The notes under the pieces were generated by a model. It worked only from the letters and a program-made list of their open reading frames with translations, made no database searches and was not told where the DNA came from. A DNA stretch of 64,000 nucleotides from Pseudomonadota bacterium (lineage in GTDB: Bacteria > Pseudomonadota > Gammaproteobacteria > Burkholderiales > Burkholderiaceae_F): positions 62,001-126,000 of the forward strand of contig JAKBZN010000001.1 of the NCBI GenBank assembly GCA_021842465.1. Direction: 5' to 3'. Below, in pieces: positions 1-10,287 of this stretch (position 1 is its first letter; each line of letters begins with the position of its first letter). Position numbers and translations under genes: made by a program.

Positions 1-879
1 GGGTTCGACGTCGCGGGGCACCGCAAGATCGACGACCAGCATCGGCCGATGGCGGCGGCTGCGGATCGCGCGCTCGACCATGCCCAGCCCAAGGATCGGC
101 AGCGAACTCGCCGTGCAGGAAATCACGATGTCGAAGTGCGCCAGGGCGTCGGGAATGTCGGAAAGCGGAATCGCGCGGCCGTGCAAATGCGATGCCAGGT
201 TGTGCGCGCGTTCGAGCGTCCGGTTGGCAACGGTGATCGTCTTGGGCCGCCGCGCGGCGAAATGCGTCGCCGTCAGTTCGATCATCTCGCCCGCGCCGAT
301 GAACAGGACATGGCAATCGGCGATGTCGCCAAAGATCCGTTCAGCCATCTTTACCGCCGCTGCGGCCATCGACACCGACCGGGACCCGATCTCGGTCGAA
401 CTGCGCACCTCCTTCGCAACCGCGAAGGTACGCTGGAACAGGTGGTTCAGCAGCAGACCGAGCCCGCCCGCCTCGCGCGCCAGCCGCTCCGCCTGCTTCA
501 TCTGCCCGAGGATCTGCGGTTCCCCCAGGACCATCGAGTCGAGACCGCTCGCAACCCGGAATGCGTGGCGGACCGCGTCGGCCGCAGGCAGCGTATACGA
601 GGAGCGCACGAAATCGCTGGCGACGACGCCCTTTTCTTCGGCAACGAATTCCGACAGGGCCGCCCCCGCCGGTTCCGGATCGTCCACCGCGCAATAGAAC
701 TCCGTACGATTGCAGGTCGAGACGATCGCCGCTTCGGTCACGGTTCCTCGCGTCACACTCGCGAAGCGCTGCCGCAACCGCGCGATCGTTCCCTCGATTT
801 CCTGCGGCAGAAACGCGACCCGCTCCCGCAAGGCGAGCGGCGCCGTTTGGTGATTCAATCCCAGGGTCAGCAGTTGCAT
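1..879 (-). CDS. hemA: glutamyl-tRNA reductase (partial, C-terminus beyond window start)
   Basis: Minus-strand reading from ATG at 879: [23 protein letters not shown]...[10 protein letters not shown]...[11 protein letters not shown]...; typical HemA motifs. Absent from the ORF track because it runs off the edge. Confidence 0.95.
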   Translation of the reverse strand, partial: MQLLTLGLNHQTAPLALRERVAFLPQEIEGTIARLRQRFASVTRGTVTEAAIVSTCNRTEFYCAVDDPEPAGAALSEFVAEEKGVVASDFVRSSYTLPAADAVRHAFRVASGLDSMVLGEPQILGQMKQAERLAREAGGLGLLLNHLFQRTFAVAKEVRSSTEIGSRSVSMAAAAVKMAERIFGDIADCHVLFIGAGEMIELTATHFAARRPKTITVANRTLERAHNLASHLHGRAIPLSDIPDALAHFDIVISCTASSLPILGLGMVERAIRSRRHRPMLVVDLAVPRDVEP

Positions 880-1047
880 CGTCTTCCGTCGGAACGCTCC
901 GACATTTTCTCTGCGGGAATCCATCCCTACCGCAAGCAGCCGCAGATTATGACGGGAAAATGATGCATTTGAGAAGCAGGTCTGGTGCTTCGCGCCGTCT
1001 GCGGCGCCTTCACGGACCTGCACGCCCGATCAAGCCCTCTTGCCAAT

Positions 1048-1066
1048 CGAAATGAGAATCATTACC
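1048..1066. promoter_or_regulatory. putative Fur box
   Basis: cgaaatgagaatcattacc matches about 14/19 of GATAATGATAATCATTATC; lies between hemA and the outer-membrane barrel gene. Confidence 0.45.
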
Positions 1067-1189
1067 ATCTAGACGCTACCATCGGCAGCCAAGGGAAACG
1101 GCTCGCCCTATCCTTAACAAGTCTTCACAAAAGAGAGGGAATTTCATGAAGAAGCCATACACGGCCTCGTCATCGCCAAGCCACCACGA

Positions 1190-2014
1190 ATGCGGAGAGA
1201 CCGCGCGATGAAGCCCATGACCACCAGAGGTGGCGTGCCCCTCCGCTTGGATCGAGACCACGGATGGGTCCGGATCGCGGTAGCCTGCCTTTGTGCGCTC
1301 GCCGTCTGCCGTCCCGCGGAAGCCGACCCCGACGACTACGTTCAGGATCTCGACATTTCCGCCGGCCAAAAGGAAATCGCCGTCATCGCGGGCGCTGCGA
1401 CGGCGACGCCCAACGGCGCTCCCGCACTGGAAGCGACGGCGGTGCAATATGAAGTGGGGATCACCGACCACATCCTGTCGGAAACCTACCTCCAGTTCGC
1501 AAACTCGACCCCGGGGTCGAGCGGGGGCGGCGTGGATGGATTCACCGAGGAGGGCGTATTCCGGTTCACCGATCCTGGCAAGCACTGGGCGGATTTCGGC
1601 GCGATGATCGAGGTCGAGCACCCGCGCGTCTGGTCGCAAGGCTGGTACCTGACCCTGTCGCCAATGCTGCAGACCGACCTCGGTGCCCTCCAGGTGAACC
1701 TCGACCCGATGGTCACGAAAATCGTGGGCGGCCCCGCGTACGGTGCCGCCACCCAACTCGGATTCCAGTACCAGTTCAAGTACCGGACTTCCGGCCCTCT
1801 GGACTATGGCATCCAGGGGTTCGGGTATGGCAAAAGCTGGGCGGCCGAAAACATCGTATTCAACCGCTGGAACAATGTCGGGCCGGCCATCTTCGGCAGC
1901 ATCCCGCTCCGCTCGGGGCGATCGATCGACTTCGATGCCGGGCTGCTGTTCGGCACGACGAACGACGCCCCGAGCCGCACCGTGCGTGCGGAAGTGGTCT
2001 ATGCGTTCTATTGA
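1190..2014 (+). CDS. putative outer-membrane beta-barrel protein
   Basis: Signal-peptide-like N-terminus, alternating amphipathic strands, C-terminal aromatic (VVYAFY). Confidence 0.6.
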   Translation: MRRDRAMKPMTTRGGVPLRLDRDHGWVRIAVACLCALAVCRPAEADPDDYVQDLDISAGQKEIAVIAGAATATPNGAPALEATAVQYEVGITDHILSETYLQFANSTPGSSGGGVDGFTEEGVFRFTDPGKHWADFGAMIEVEHPRVWSQGWYLTLSPMLQTDLGALQVNLDPMVTKIVGGPAYGAATQLGFQYQFKYRTSGPLDYGIQGFGYGKSWAAENIVFNRWNNVGPAIFGSIPLRSGRSIDFDAGLLFGTTNDAPSRTVRAEVVYAFY

Positions 2015-2018
2015 GCGA

Positions 2019-3590
2019 TCAATATGATGCGACGTTGCTGCCGTTGCCGTTCAGTGCCACGAACCCATCGCCGCTGCTCTTCAATGCGACCGGGTTGGCG
2101 ATTCCGGCATAGCCGGTCGACGTCCAGTTCGTGCCCACGCCGGTCTCGTTCGCATAGGCGATGCCGGCGGAGTCGAGGGCAAGAAAGCGCGTCGTATAGC
2201 CGATTCCGACGATGGATGCGCCGCCGGTCACCGGGATCGAACCGAAGGCCCACGACGAGTTGGACCCGGCGCCCGAAAGAGAGGCCGTGTTTCCCTGCGC
2301 ATCGACCACCACCCACGTCTGGATGGTTTCGTTCGTGGTGTTGATCCCGACCTCGGTCGGGTTGGACGAATAGGTGTAGCCCAACGGCGAAAAGCCGCCG
2401 TAGAAAGAACTCAGCGCCGCGGCGTTGGTGGGTGTGCCGGCCCCCAACTGCAGCGTAATGGCATCGGAATTGGCGTCGTCGTTGCCATATGCGACGGCAA
2501 TCCAGTTGTTGGTCTTGCTGGTGGTCTCGGGGACCTGCCCCCAGCCAGTAAAGGGCGATGCCGTCGACATCAGGATCGCTCCGCCGTCTCCGACGGCGAC
2601 GCAGGTGTTGCTGGGCGTATCGCAATGGACCGCCCGCAGGTTGCTGGTGGTGCCGCTCGACTGGATCCCCCAATGGATGCCGTCCGTACTGGTGAGGATG
2701 GTTCCTTGATCGCCGACGACAACGAACACCGGTGTGGCAGTGTCAACGTCATACACCGAGACGCCACGCAAATTGGCGGTGACGCCGGACTGGACCTGGG
2801 TCCAGTTGACGCCGTCGGAACTTTGCAGGATGGCGCCGCCGGCGCCCACGGCGACGACGGAGTATCCCGGCGTGGCGGTATTCGCGCCGCTGGAGTTGCC
2901 CCCCGCCGCATAGAGGTCGGCCTGGAACCCCGGAGGCAGGTTGGCCGGCGTCCAGGAAAGCGGCATGTTGCCTTGGTCCGCGGTAAGAGGACCGGCGACG
3001 TCGGGCTGCAGCAGCGCCGTGTAGAGCATGCCGCCCGAACCGACCGCAACGAACAGGCCTGCCGGAGGGAAGCCGCCCGCGCCCGTGGAACCGCAGGTGG
3101 TGACGGGGACGTAGCCGAGCCCGTCCAGAGTGCCGTTGGTCACGCCAATCCCACCACCGGGCGTCCAGGGCGCCCCACTCCCCGGATACGGCCCACCGGC
3201 GGGGCGCGCGACTGCGCTCACCACCGGGCTCCCGGAACCGCCCGGCGCCGTGCCGGTACGGCCGTCCATCGTGAAATACATCGCCGGGAACTGGGTCGTG
3301 GGATTCGGATTGTTGACCTGATTGCAGAGCAGCCAGGGAGAACTGGGGTTGAGCGCGATCCCCGCGTTGAGGAGCCCGTTCACCCAGTTGCTGGTGCTCA
3401 GCGTCGGATCCTGCGCGTAGAACATCCAGTAGCTGGTCGCCGCCGAACCGCTCCAGGTCACGCTGATCATCGCGTCGCCGCCATACGCCCGAACCGAGGT
3501 CGGCGGGCTCTGCGGGCTGCCGGAGTTGCCGAGACATCCGCAAAGAGCAAGCGTGGCGAGCAGCACGGGCAGGGCGGTACGAAGCTTCAC
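2019..3590 (-). CDS. lipoprotein with BNR/Ycf48-like beta-propeller repeats
   Basis: Lipobox-like LALCGC near the N-terminus; repeats of the type VVVGDQGTILTSTDGIHW and VAVGDGGAILMS. Confidence 0.65.
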   Translation of the reverse strand: MKLRTALPVLLATLALCGCLGNSGSPQSPPTSVRAYGGDAMISVTWSGSAATSYWMFYAQDPTLSTSNWVNGLLNAGIALNPSSPWLLCNQVNNPNPTTQFPAMYFTMDGRTGTAPGGSGSPVVSAVARPAGGPYPGSGAPWTPGGGIGVTNGTLDGLGYVPVTTCGSTGAGGFPPAGLFVAVGSGGMLYTALLQPDVAGPLTADQGNMPLSWTPANLPPGFQADLYAAGGNSSGANTATPGYSVVAVGAGGAILQSSDGVNWTQVQSGVTANLRGVSVYDVDTATPVFVVVGDQGTILTSTDGIHWGIQSSGTTSNLRAVHCDTPSNTCVAVGDGGAILMSTASPFTGWGQVPETTSKTNNWIAVAYGNDDANSDAITLQLGAGTPTNAAALSSFYGGFSPLGYTYSSNPTEVGINTTNETIQTWVVVDAQGNTASLSGAGSNSSWAFGSIPVTGGASIVGIGYTTRFLALDSAGIAYANETGVGTNWTSTGYAGIANPVALKSSGDGFVALNGNGSNVASY

Positions 3591-3756
3591 GACGGTTTCC
3601 AGGAACGGAGCAAACTTTAGACTTTAGCAGATGGCGGGCGGCGATACGCCCGCCATCTGCCGGGGCCATCCGGACGGAACGGGGTCGACAAAAAAATGCA
3701 ACCCTCGCGGCGCCGGATCGGCGACGATACCCGCCAATACCCAACCGAGCCGCAAC

Positions 3757-4590
3757 ATGTCGGAACCCCACGCCGCTCCCGCCCTCCGCCAACCCGCGCT
3801 ATATATCCCGCATGGGGGCGGGCCTTGCTTCTTCATGGATCCGATGCCCGGGATGCCCCCCGACCTTTGGGACGGGATGGCCGCCTACCTGCGGGGAATC
3901 CCGGCCTCGCTGCCAGGCGTGCCGCAGGCGATCGTCGTGGTCTCCGCGCACTGGGAAGCACCGAGACCGACCATCGGCGTCGCGCCCTCGCACGCGCTCC
4001 TGTATGACTACTACGGGTTTCCCGAGCATACCTACCGACTCCAGTACCCGGCCCGCGGCGCGCCTGCGCTGGGCGCGCGACTGCAGGCGCTGCTCGCGCA
4101 AGCGGGCGTGGAAGCCGACACCGACGATCGTCGTGGTCTGGATCACGGCGTGTTCGTCCCGCTGAAGGTCATGCTTCCCGACGCAGCGCTGCCGATCGTC
4201 CCGCTATCGCTGCAACGCAACCTCGACCCCCGGTTCCATTTCTCGGTCGGAGCCGCCTTGGCTCCGTTGCGGGACGAGGGGGTATTGATCGTTGCCAGCG
4301 GAATGAGCTATCACAATCTGCGTGAGTTCTTCCAGCCCGGCCGCGGCGACGACGCGGCCCAGGCCTTCGATGACTGGCTGGCGCGGACGATCGCCGATCC
4401 GGACCCGCAGGCGCGCAACCGCGCCCTTCTCGACTGGGCGCATGCGCCGGGAGCGCGAGCATGCCACCCCCGACCAGAACACTGGATTCCCATCTTTGTC
4501 GCAGCGGGAGCCGGGGCCGCGGATCCGGCCAGCCGGCCTTACGTCGATCGACTGCTGAAAAAGCCGGTCTGTGCCGTTCGTTTCGGTTGA
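3757..4590 (+). CDS. LigB-type extradiol dioxygenase (4,5-DOPA dioxygenase-like)
   Basis: YIPHGGGPCFFMD...VVSAHWE...YDYYGFPEHTY...LDHGVFVPLKVMLPDA motifs; internal ATG at 3757 preferred. Confidence 0.88.
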   Translation: MSEPHAAPALRQPALYIPHGGGPCFFMDPMPGMPPDLWDGMAAYLRGIPASLPGVPQAIVVVSAHWEAPRPTIGVAPSHALLYDYYGFPEHTYRLQYPARGAPALGARLQALLAQAGVEADTDDRRGLDHGVFVPLKVMLPDAALPIVPLSLQRNLDPRFHFSVGAALAPLRDEGVLIVASGMSYHNLREFFQPGRGDDAAQAFDDWLARTIADPDPQARNRALLDWAHAPGARACHPRPEHWIPIFVAAGAGAADPASRPYVDRLLKKPVCAVRFG

Positions 4591-4729
4591 CCGAGGGGGA
4601 ACAGGAGCCCGAATTCCCGTATACAATGGCCGCGCATTTCGTTTCAGCCTCGTTTGCCATTGGTCCTCCGAGCCGGTCGCGCGAGATCGCGCTCCTGCGG
4701 TAGCCCCAGCTTGCGGTGCCTGATCGTTT

Positions 4730-4756
4730 GCACACCGTGTGCGTGTTTCGACGCAC
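4730..4756 (+). promoter_or_regulatory. overlapping alternative hairpins in cspA 5' UTR
   Basis: gcaca-ccg-tgtgc (4730-4742) and gtgcgt-gtttcg-acgcac (4739-4756) share nucleotides 4739-4742. Confidence 0.4.
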
Positions 4757-4790
4757 GGGGATTTTTCCAATTTGTTTTCAGGAGTTGTTT

Positions 4791-4994
4791 ATGGCGACCG
4801 GAACCGTCAAATGGTTCAACGATGCAAAAGGGTACGGGTTCATCACCCCCGACGACGGCGGGAAAGATCTCTTTGCCCACTTTTCGGAAATCCAGGGCTC
4901 GGGCTTCAAGTCCCTGCAGGAAAACCAGCGCGTTGAATTCACCGTCGCGCAAGGCAACAAGGGCCCGCAGGCCACCCAGATCCGCGTGATCTGA
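4791..4994 (+). CDS. cspA: cold-shock protein, CspA family
   Basis: [34 protein letters not shown]...; RBS aggag upstream of ATG 4791. Confidence 0.95.
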   Translation: MATGTVKWFNDAKGYGFITPDDGGKDLFAHFSEIQGSGFKSLQENQRVEFTVAQGNKGPQATQIRVI

Positions 4995-5019
4995 CGACCT
5001 GACCGGGTACTTCTGCCCA

Positions 5020-5060
5020 CGGGCGGCTCCGCAGCGATGCGGAGTCGCCCGTTTTGCTTT
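5020..5060 (+). terminator. intrinsic terminator of cspA
   Basis: cgggcggctccgcagcgatgcggagtcgcccg followed by ttttgctttt. Confidence 0.85.
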
Positions 5061-5077
5061 TCCGGGACCCGCGCCGG

Positions 5078-6295
5078 TTACGGCAAGGTCCGGACGGCCC
5101 GGAACCCGTATTCGTTCAACCGATACGAGCGCGCAACGCCGATGCGCTTGGACGTCCCGCGAAAGCCCGGATCGTAGATCCAGGATCCGCCGCGCAAGAC
5201 GCGGTAATCGCAGTCGTACTCCAGACACCCGTCGGTCCACTCCCAGACATTGCCGTTCATGTCGTAGAGGCCCAGCGCGTTGGGCTGCTTCTGCCCCACC
5301 GGATGCGTGTGTCCGCCGCTGTTGCCGGCAAACCAGGCGACATCCTGGTATCGCTGGCTGCCGCAGTATTTGGTCGGCGACCCACCGTGACAGGCAAACT
5401 GCCACTCCGCCTCCGTCGGTAAGCGATAGTGCCTGCCGGTTTTTTCGTTGAGTCTGGCCAGGAATTCCTGCACGTCGTCCCAACTCACCTGCTCCACCGG
5501 ACAATCATCTCCGCACTTCGGGAAAAAGCTGGGGTTGTTGCCCATCACATCGCGCCATTGCTTCTGGGTGACCAGATATTTTCCCATCGCATATCCGGGC
5601 GTGATGGCGACCATTTCCGGGCAATCGGGACAATCCCGGAACGTCGTTCCCAATTTCATTGCCGCGCTCGGCAGGGTCGCAACGGCACCCGCAGCGACCG
5701 CCGCCGGCTGCGCAGCGGTCACAACCGCGGGCTCCGCCGGAGCGGACGCGACCGGCGTCGGGGCAACCGGGTGCGCGTGCAGGTCGCGCATCTCGTCGCG
5801 CATTTCCTCCAGGGCGTAAATGTGATCCTGCGCCTGCCGTGCCTGGGACTTGTCGGGACCGGTCTGCAGAAATCGGTGCAGCGCCTCGATCGCCCCCGAA
5901 TAATCCTTGGCCGCTTCCTGTGCCTTGGCAAGGCTGCGGTATGCCTCGCCCCACCATGGCGCGGAAACCAGCGCGTTTTCGTAATTGCGGATCGCGCGCC
6001 GGGCGCCATACGTTCCCAGGCCGCTCGCCATCGCGGTATTCCCCCGGATGAAATCCCGTCGCGCCGGTTCGGGAATCGCCGGCGCCCGCCGACGCGCCGC
6101 GGCAATGATCCGCGCGCGCAGCGCCTCGTCATCCGGGTGCTGCTGCAGGGTCGCCACCCACTGTGCAAACGACGGGGACAAAACCTCGCTCGCCAAGGCG
6201 GGATGTACCGCGACCGTCCACACCAGCGCGCTTCCCACCCAGATCGCCTTGCGCAACGCCTTCGCCGCCTTGGCGAACCCGCCGTTCCTTTGCAT
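5078..6295 (-). CDS. formylglycine-generating-enzyme (SUMF1/FGE) family protein with signal peptide and TPR-like N-terminal region
   Basis: GNNPSFFPKCGDDCPVEQVSWDDVQEFLARLNEKTGRHYRLPTEAEWQFACHGG...GLYDMNGNVWEWTDG...RVLRGGSW...GFRAVRTLP. Confidence 0.88.
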   Translation of the reverse strand: MQRNGGFAKAAKALRKAIWVGSALVWTVAVHPALASEVLSPSFAQWVATLQQHPDDEALRARIIAAARRRAPAIPEPARRDFIRGNTAMASGLGTYGARRAIRNYENALVSAPWWGEAYRSLAKAQEAAKDYSGAIEALHRFLQTGPDKSQARQAQDHIYALEEMRDEMRDLHAHPVAPTPVASAPAEPAVVTAAQPAAVAAGAVATLPSAAMKLGTTFRDCPDCPEMVAITPGYAMGKYLVTQKQWRDVMGNNPSFFPKCGDDCPVEQVSWDDVQEFLARLNEKTGRHYRLPTEAEWQFACHGGSPTKYCGSQRYQDVAWFAGNSGGHTHPVGQKQPNALGLYDMNGNVWEWTDGCLEYDCDYRVLRGGSWIYDPGFRGTSKRIGVARSYRLNEYGFRAVRTLP

Positions 6296-6437
6296 TCCCG
6301 CTCCCTCTCGCTGATTTTCCGGTCGTTTCCCGCAGCCCGGATCGCCGCCGGGATGCGTACGCACGCCGGAGGATTCTATTTCACGATGGAGAAGGAGCGT
6401 GCCGCGCAGCCCACGTGCCCGACAAGGGGGCGGCCGC

Positions 6438-7142
6438 CTATGCGGCGTTTTGGACCGGCTGTCGCGAGTCCGGGAAACCGAACTCCATCTGCACCCCGGC
6501 AAGTTCGATCACGTCCCCGTTGTGCAGCGGATGCGCGGCCGAACCGAGATTGCGTCCGTTGACGGCAGGAAACACGTCACCCTCGACATGGGCGATGAAA
6601 TACCCGGTAGGACGCCGTGTGATGACGGCAACCTGACTGCCAGGACGCCCGACCGTGGTCAAGGCCTTGACGAGCGCCATCTCCCGCCCCGCGTTCCCGC
6701 CGGTCAGGATGCGGATCGTCGCCGGCGCCTGCGGCGCGGCGGTCGGTTCTCCGGGCGGACGCACCTGAATCGTGGCGGGCCCGGGGCTGTAGAACTCCCG
6801 CGCCAGGGGCTGCTGGGTGTCGATGTCGACGCCCGCCGGCGCATCCCCCGCCGCGGCATCGAGCAGATACCGCAGCCGGTACTTGCCGACCTCGATGGTG
6901 TCGCCGTTTCGCAGCAGGTGGCGCTTGATCGGCTGGCCGTTCACCGTGGTGCCGTTGGTCGACCCCAGATCTTCGATGTACGTGTTGTCGCCGGTCCGAA
7001 CGATGACAGCATGCTCACCGCTCACCGCAAGATTGTCGATCACCACATCGTTGTGCGAGCGGCGCCCGATCGTCTCGCGATCCTTGGTCAGGGCGACTTC
7101 GCGCAGAACGACGCCATCCAGACTCAGAATCAGCTTCGACAT
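6438..7142 (-). CDS. FHA-domain protein (canonical N-terminal FHA, second degenerate FHA-like region)
   Basis: ETIGRRSHNDVVIDNLAVSGEHAVI...YIEDLGSTNGTTVNGQPI; second block TTVGRPGSQVAVITRRPTGYFI...NGRNLG. Confidence 0.88.
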   Translation of the reverse strand: MSKLILSLDGVVLREVALTKDRETIGRRSHNDVVIDNLAVSGEHAVIVRTGDNTYIEDLGSTNGTTVNGQPIKRHLLRNGDTIEVGKYRLRYLLDAAAGDAPAGVDIDTQQPLAREFYSPGPATIQVRPPGEPTAAPQAPATIRILTGGNAGREMALVKALTTVGRPGSQVAVITRRPTGYFIAHVEGDVFPAVNGRNLGSAAHPLHNGDVIELAGVQMEFGFPDSRQPVQNAA

Positions 7143-7301
7143 ATACAGATCTCTCTGCTCGCCTGGTAAAAAAACGTCAAACGGAACTCCCCCGCGCCGA
7201 CAAGCCTACTCGATTCGGGAAACCAAAACAACCGGACCTCGGTGCCGAGGACAAAAATCCGGGCACCCTGCCGCCGGCAAGCCGGGTTGCCGCCCGGGGA
7301 A

Positions 7302-8099
7302 TCAAGAAACGCCGTGCGGGTCATCCTCGCGCGCCGCGCCGGCGCGATCAACCTGGACCAGGATCACGGAACAATTGTCCCGCCCTCCGGCGTCGTTGGC
7401 TTCGTCGATCAGCCGCCGGGCGGTGGCCGCAAGGTCACCGTCGCAAGCGCACAGCAGCGCGCGGATCCGCGCCTCGGCGACCATCTCGGTCAGGCCATCC
7501 GAACAAAGCAGCAGCAGGTCGCCGCGCTGAACGTCGTAGTCGCGAACTTCCGGGTCGCAGTTTGGCGATGTGCCGATCGCGCGGGTGACGAGGTTTTTTG
7601 CCGGCAAGGTGCGCGCCTCCTCGACGGTAATCATCCCGGCATCGAGCAATTCCTGGGAAAAGGAATGATCCTTGGTGATCTGATCCAGATTGCCATCACG
7701 CAATCGATAGAGACGGGAGTCTCCCGCGTGCGCGACCCACATCCGGCTACCCAGCAGCCATGCTGCGATGACCGTCGTCGCCATGCCTTCATACATGGTG
7801 CTCTGCAGCGCCGCGCGGAAAATTTCGCCATTCAGCGCGAACAATGTCCGGCGCAGCGCGACCGCGGGATCGTAGGTCTTGGAAAAGCAGACCGCCGCCG
7901 TCAAGCCCCGGCCCAAGTCGCCCAGCAGGCGGCTGACCGCCATGGTCGCAGCGATCTCGCCGGCGTTGTAGCCGCCCAGCCCGTCGGCAACCACGAACAG
8001 GCCGATCGCCGGGTCGGCTCCCACGGCATCCTCGTTCAGAGGCCGGACCATGCCGGGGTGGCTTTTGATCGCAAACCGCAACGCAAGGGTTCCGGGCAT
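7302..8099 (-). CDS. PP2C-type Ser/Thr protein phosphatase
   Basis: SHPGMVRPLNEDAVGAD...VVADGLGGYNAGEIA...HAGDSRLYRLRDG...LLLCSDGLTEMV...GGRDNCSVILV. Confidence 0.92.
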   Translation of the reverse strand: MPGTLALRFAIKSHPGMVRPLNEDAVGADPAIGLFVVADGLGGYNAGEIAATMAVSRLLGDLGRGLTAAVCFSKTYDPAVALRRTLFALNGEIFRAALQSTMYEGMATTVIAAWLLGSRMWVAHAGDSRLYRLRDGNLDQITKDHSFSQELLDAGMITVEEARTLPAKNLVTRAIGTSPNCDPEVRDYDVQRGDLLLLCSDGLTEMVAEARIRALLCACDGDLAATARRLIDEANDAGGRDNCSVILVQVDRAGAAREDDPHGVS

Positions 8100-8142
8100 A
8101 GTGCGTTTTTCGTCTCTTCGCCACCGGCGCGCTCCGCGCGCC

Positions 8143-9024
8143 TTACAGAACGCTTTGCAGGAGTTTTCCCAACTCGGAGGGGTTCCTGGTGGTACGGATC
8201 CCGGCCGCCTCGAGCGCATCGAGTTTTTCCTGGGCGGTTCCATGGCCGCCGGAAATGATCGCGCCGGCGTGCCCCATGCGCTTGCCCGGCGGCGCGGTGA
8301 CACCGGCGATGAAGGCGACCACGGGCTTCGTCATGTGGTCCCGGGCCCAGGCCGCCGCGATCTCCTCGTCGTTTCCCCCGATTTCGCCGATCATGATGAC
8401 GGCATCGGTTTCCGGGTCGTCGTTGAACAACCGCAGCACGTCCAGATGCTTCAGGCCGTTTACCGGATCCCCGCCGATTCCGACCGCGCTCGATTGCCCC
8501 AGCCCGAGTTCGGTCAGTTGCGCGACGGCTTCATAGGTGAGCGTCCCCGAACGCGACACCACGCCAATGCGACCGCGGCGATGGATGTGGCCGGGCATGA
8601 TGCCGATCTTGATTTCGTCCGGGGTGATGAGGCCGGGGCAGTTCGGTCCAAGCAGAACGGTCCTGGAGCCCACCTTCCGCATCCGGTCCCGCACGAGAAT
8701 CATGTCGCGCACAGGGATTCCCTCGGTGATGCAGACGACGATGTCGAGTTCCGCCTCCACCGCCTCCCAGATTGCGTCTGCCGCACCGGCGGGAGGCACA
8801 TAGATGACCGAGGCGTTGACGCCGGTCTGCTCCTTGGCTTCCCGCACCGTGCCGTAGATGGGGACGCCCTCGAAACGCTCCCCGGCTTTCCTGGGGTTGA
8901 CCCCGGCGACGAAACATTCCCGTCCGAACGCGTAGTCGCGACATCCGCGGGTATGAAACTGTCCCGTCTTGCCGGTGATCCCCTGGGTGACGACGCGGGT
9001 GTTTCGGTCGATCAGGATGCTCAT
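8143..9024 (-). CDS. sucD: succinate-CoA ligase alpha subunit
   Basis: [28 protein letters not shown]...[26 protein letters not shown]. Confidence 0.96.
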   Translation of the reverse strand: MSILIDRNTRVVTQGITGKTGQFHTRGCRDYAFGRECFVAGVNPRKAGERFEGVPIYGTVREAKEQTGVNASVIYVPPAGAADAIWEAVEAELDIVVCITEGIPVRDMILVRDRMRKVGSRTVLLGPNCPGLITPDEIKIGIMPGHIHRRGRIGVVSRSGTLTYEAVAQLTELGLGQSSAVGIGGDPVNGLKHLDVLRLFNDDPETDAVIMIGEIGGNDEEIAAAWARDHMTKPVVAFIAGVTAPPGKRMGHAGAIISGGHGTAQEKLDALEAAGIRTTRNPSELGKLLQSVL

Positions 9025-10220
9025 GCCCGCCCCCCCGCCAACGCCGTCGCGCCGGCCGCGTTCGAAACCGCTGCAACCACGCGCTGGGCCGCCTCGGCCA
9101 TAGTGTCGGCCGAAATGATCGGCAGGCCGGATTCCGCCAACATCCTGCGGCCCAGTTCCTCGTTCGTCCCCTTCATGCGAACCACCAGGGGCACTGCGAG
9201 GTGCACGGCGCGCGACGCGGCGATGACGCCCTCGGCAATGGTGTCGCACTTCATGATGCCGCCAAAGATATTGACCAGGATCGCCTTGCAATCCGGGTTG
9301 TGCAGCATGAGTTTGAACGCCTCGGTCACCTTCTCCACCGTCGCGCCGCCCCCGACGTCGAGGAAATTCGCCGGCGTGCCGCCGTAAAGCTTGATCGTAT
9401 CCATCGTCGCCATGGCGAGCCCGGCGCCGTTGACCAGACAGCCGATGTTGCCGTCCAGCTGAATGTAGGAAAGATCGAATTTCGACGCTTCGATTTCCGC
9501 CGGATCCTCCTCGTCCATGTCACGCAATGCGACCAACTCGGGATGGCGGTAGAGCGCGTTGGCATCGAAGTTGAATTTGGCGTCGAGGGCGACGACGCCG
9601 CCGTCGCCGGTCAGCACCAGCGGATTGACTTCGGCCAGCGTCGCGTCGCACTCCCAATATGCGCGGGACAGACCTTGCAGCGCCTGTCGCGCGGCCGCCT
9701 GCGAAGCGTCGGGGATCCCGATGTGACGGGCCACCGCATCCGCCTGGGCATCCGTCAGTCCGGCCACGGGGTCGATCAGCACCCGATGAATCTTCTCCGG
9801 AGCGTGCGCGGCGACCTCCTCGATTTCCACGCCCCCTTCGCTGGACGCCATGAGGCAGATCTTTTGCGCCGAACGGTCCAGGACGAGGCCGGCGTACAGT
9901 TCCTTGCGAATGTCCGCCCCCTCCTCAATGAGCAGCCGGCGAACCGTCTGGCCGTGCGCTCCCGTCTGGTGGGTAACCAGCCGCATGCCCAGGATGTCCT
10001 GCGCGTGGGCGCGCACCTCATCGAGCGAACGGGCCAGCCGCACGCCACCGCCCTTGCCGCGGCCTCCGGCATGGATCTGCGCCTTGACGACCCACACCGG
10101 GCCGCCGAGCCGGCGCGCCGCGTCGACCGCCTCGGCCACGCTGAACGCGGGCTCCCCGCGCGGCACCGGCACGCCGAAGCGCCGCAAGATCTCTTTGGCT
10201 TGATATTCGTGGATTTTCAA
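9021..10220 (-). CDS. sucC: succinate-CoA ligase beta subunit
   Basis: [27 protein letters not shown]...[20 protein letters not shown] overlap with sucD. Confidence 0.96.
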   Translation of the reverse strand: MKIHEYQAKEILRRFGVPVPRGEPAFSVAEAVDAARRLGGPVWVVKAQIHAGGRGKGGGVRLARSLDEVRAHAQDILGMRLVTHQTGAHGQTVRRLLIEEGADIRKELYAGLVLDRSAQKICLMASSEGGVEIEEVAAHAPEKIHRVLIDPVAGLTDAQADAVARHIGIPDASQAAARQALQGLSRAYWECDATLAEVNPLVLTGDGGVVALDAKFNFDANALYRHPELVALRDMDEEDPAEIEASKFDLSYIQLDGNIGCLVNGAGLAMATMDTIKLYGGTPANFLDVGGGATVEKVTEAFKLMLHNPDCKAILVNIFGGIMKCDTIAEGVIAASRAVHLAVPLVVRMKGTNEELGRRMLAESGLPIISADTMAEAAQRVVAAVSNAAGATALAGGRA

Positions 10221-10287
10221 GAGGGATCTCCACTCCGCTCATGCGGGCAGGCCCCAATACTAAATGACGTTTGCAACCCGGAACAAT

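Noticed and set aside
7230-7270. cctcggtgccgagg inverted repeat downstream of the PP2C gene as a terminator
   Set aside because: Short 6-bp stem and no clean U-tract on the relevant strand; not called.
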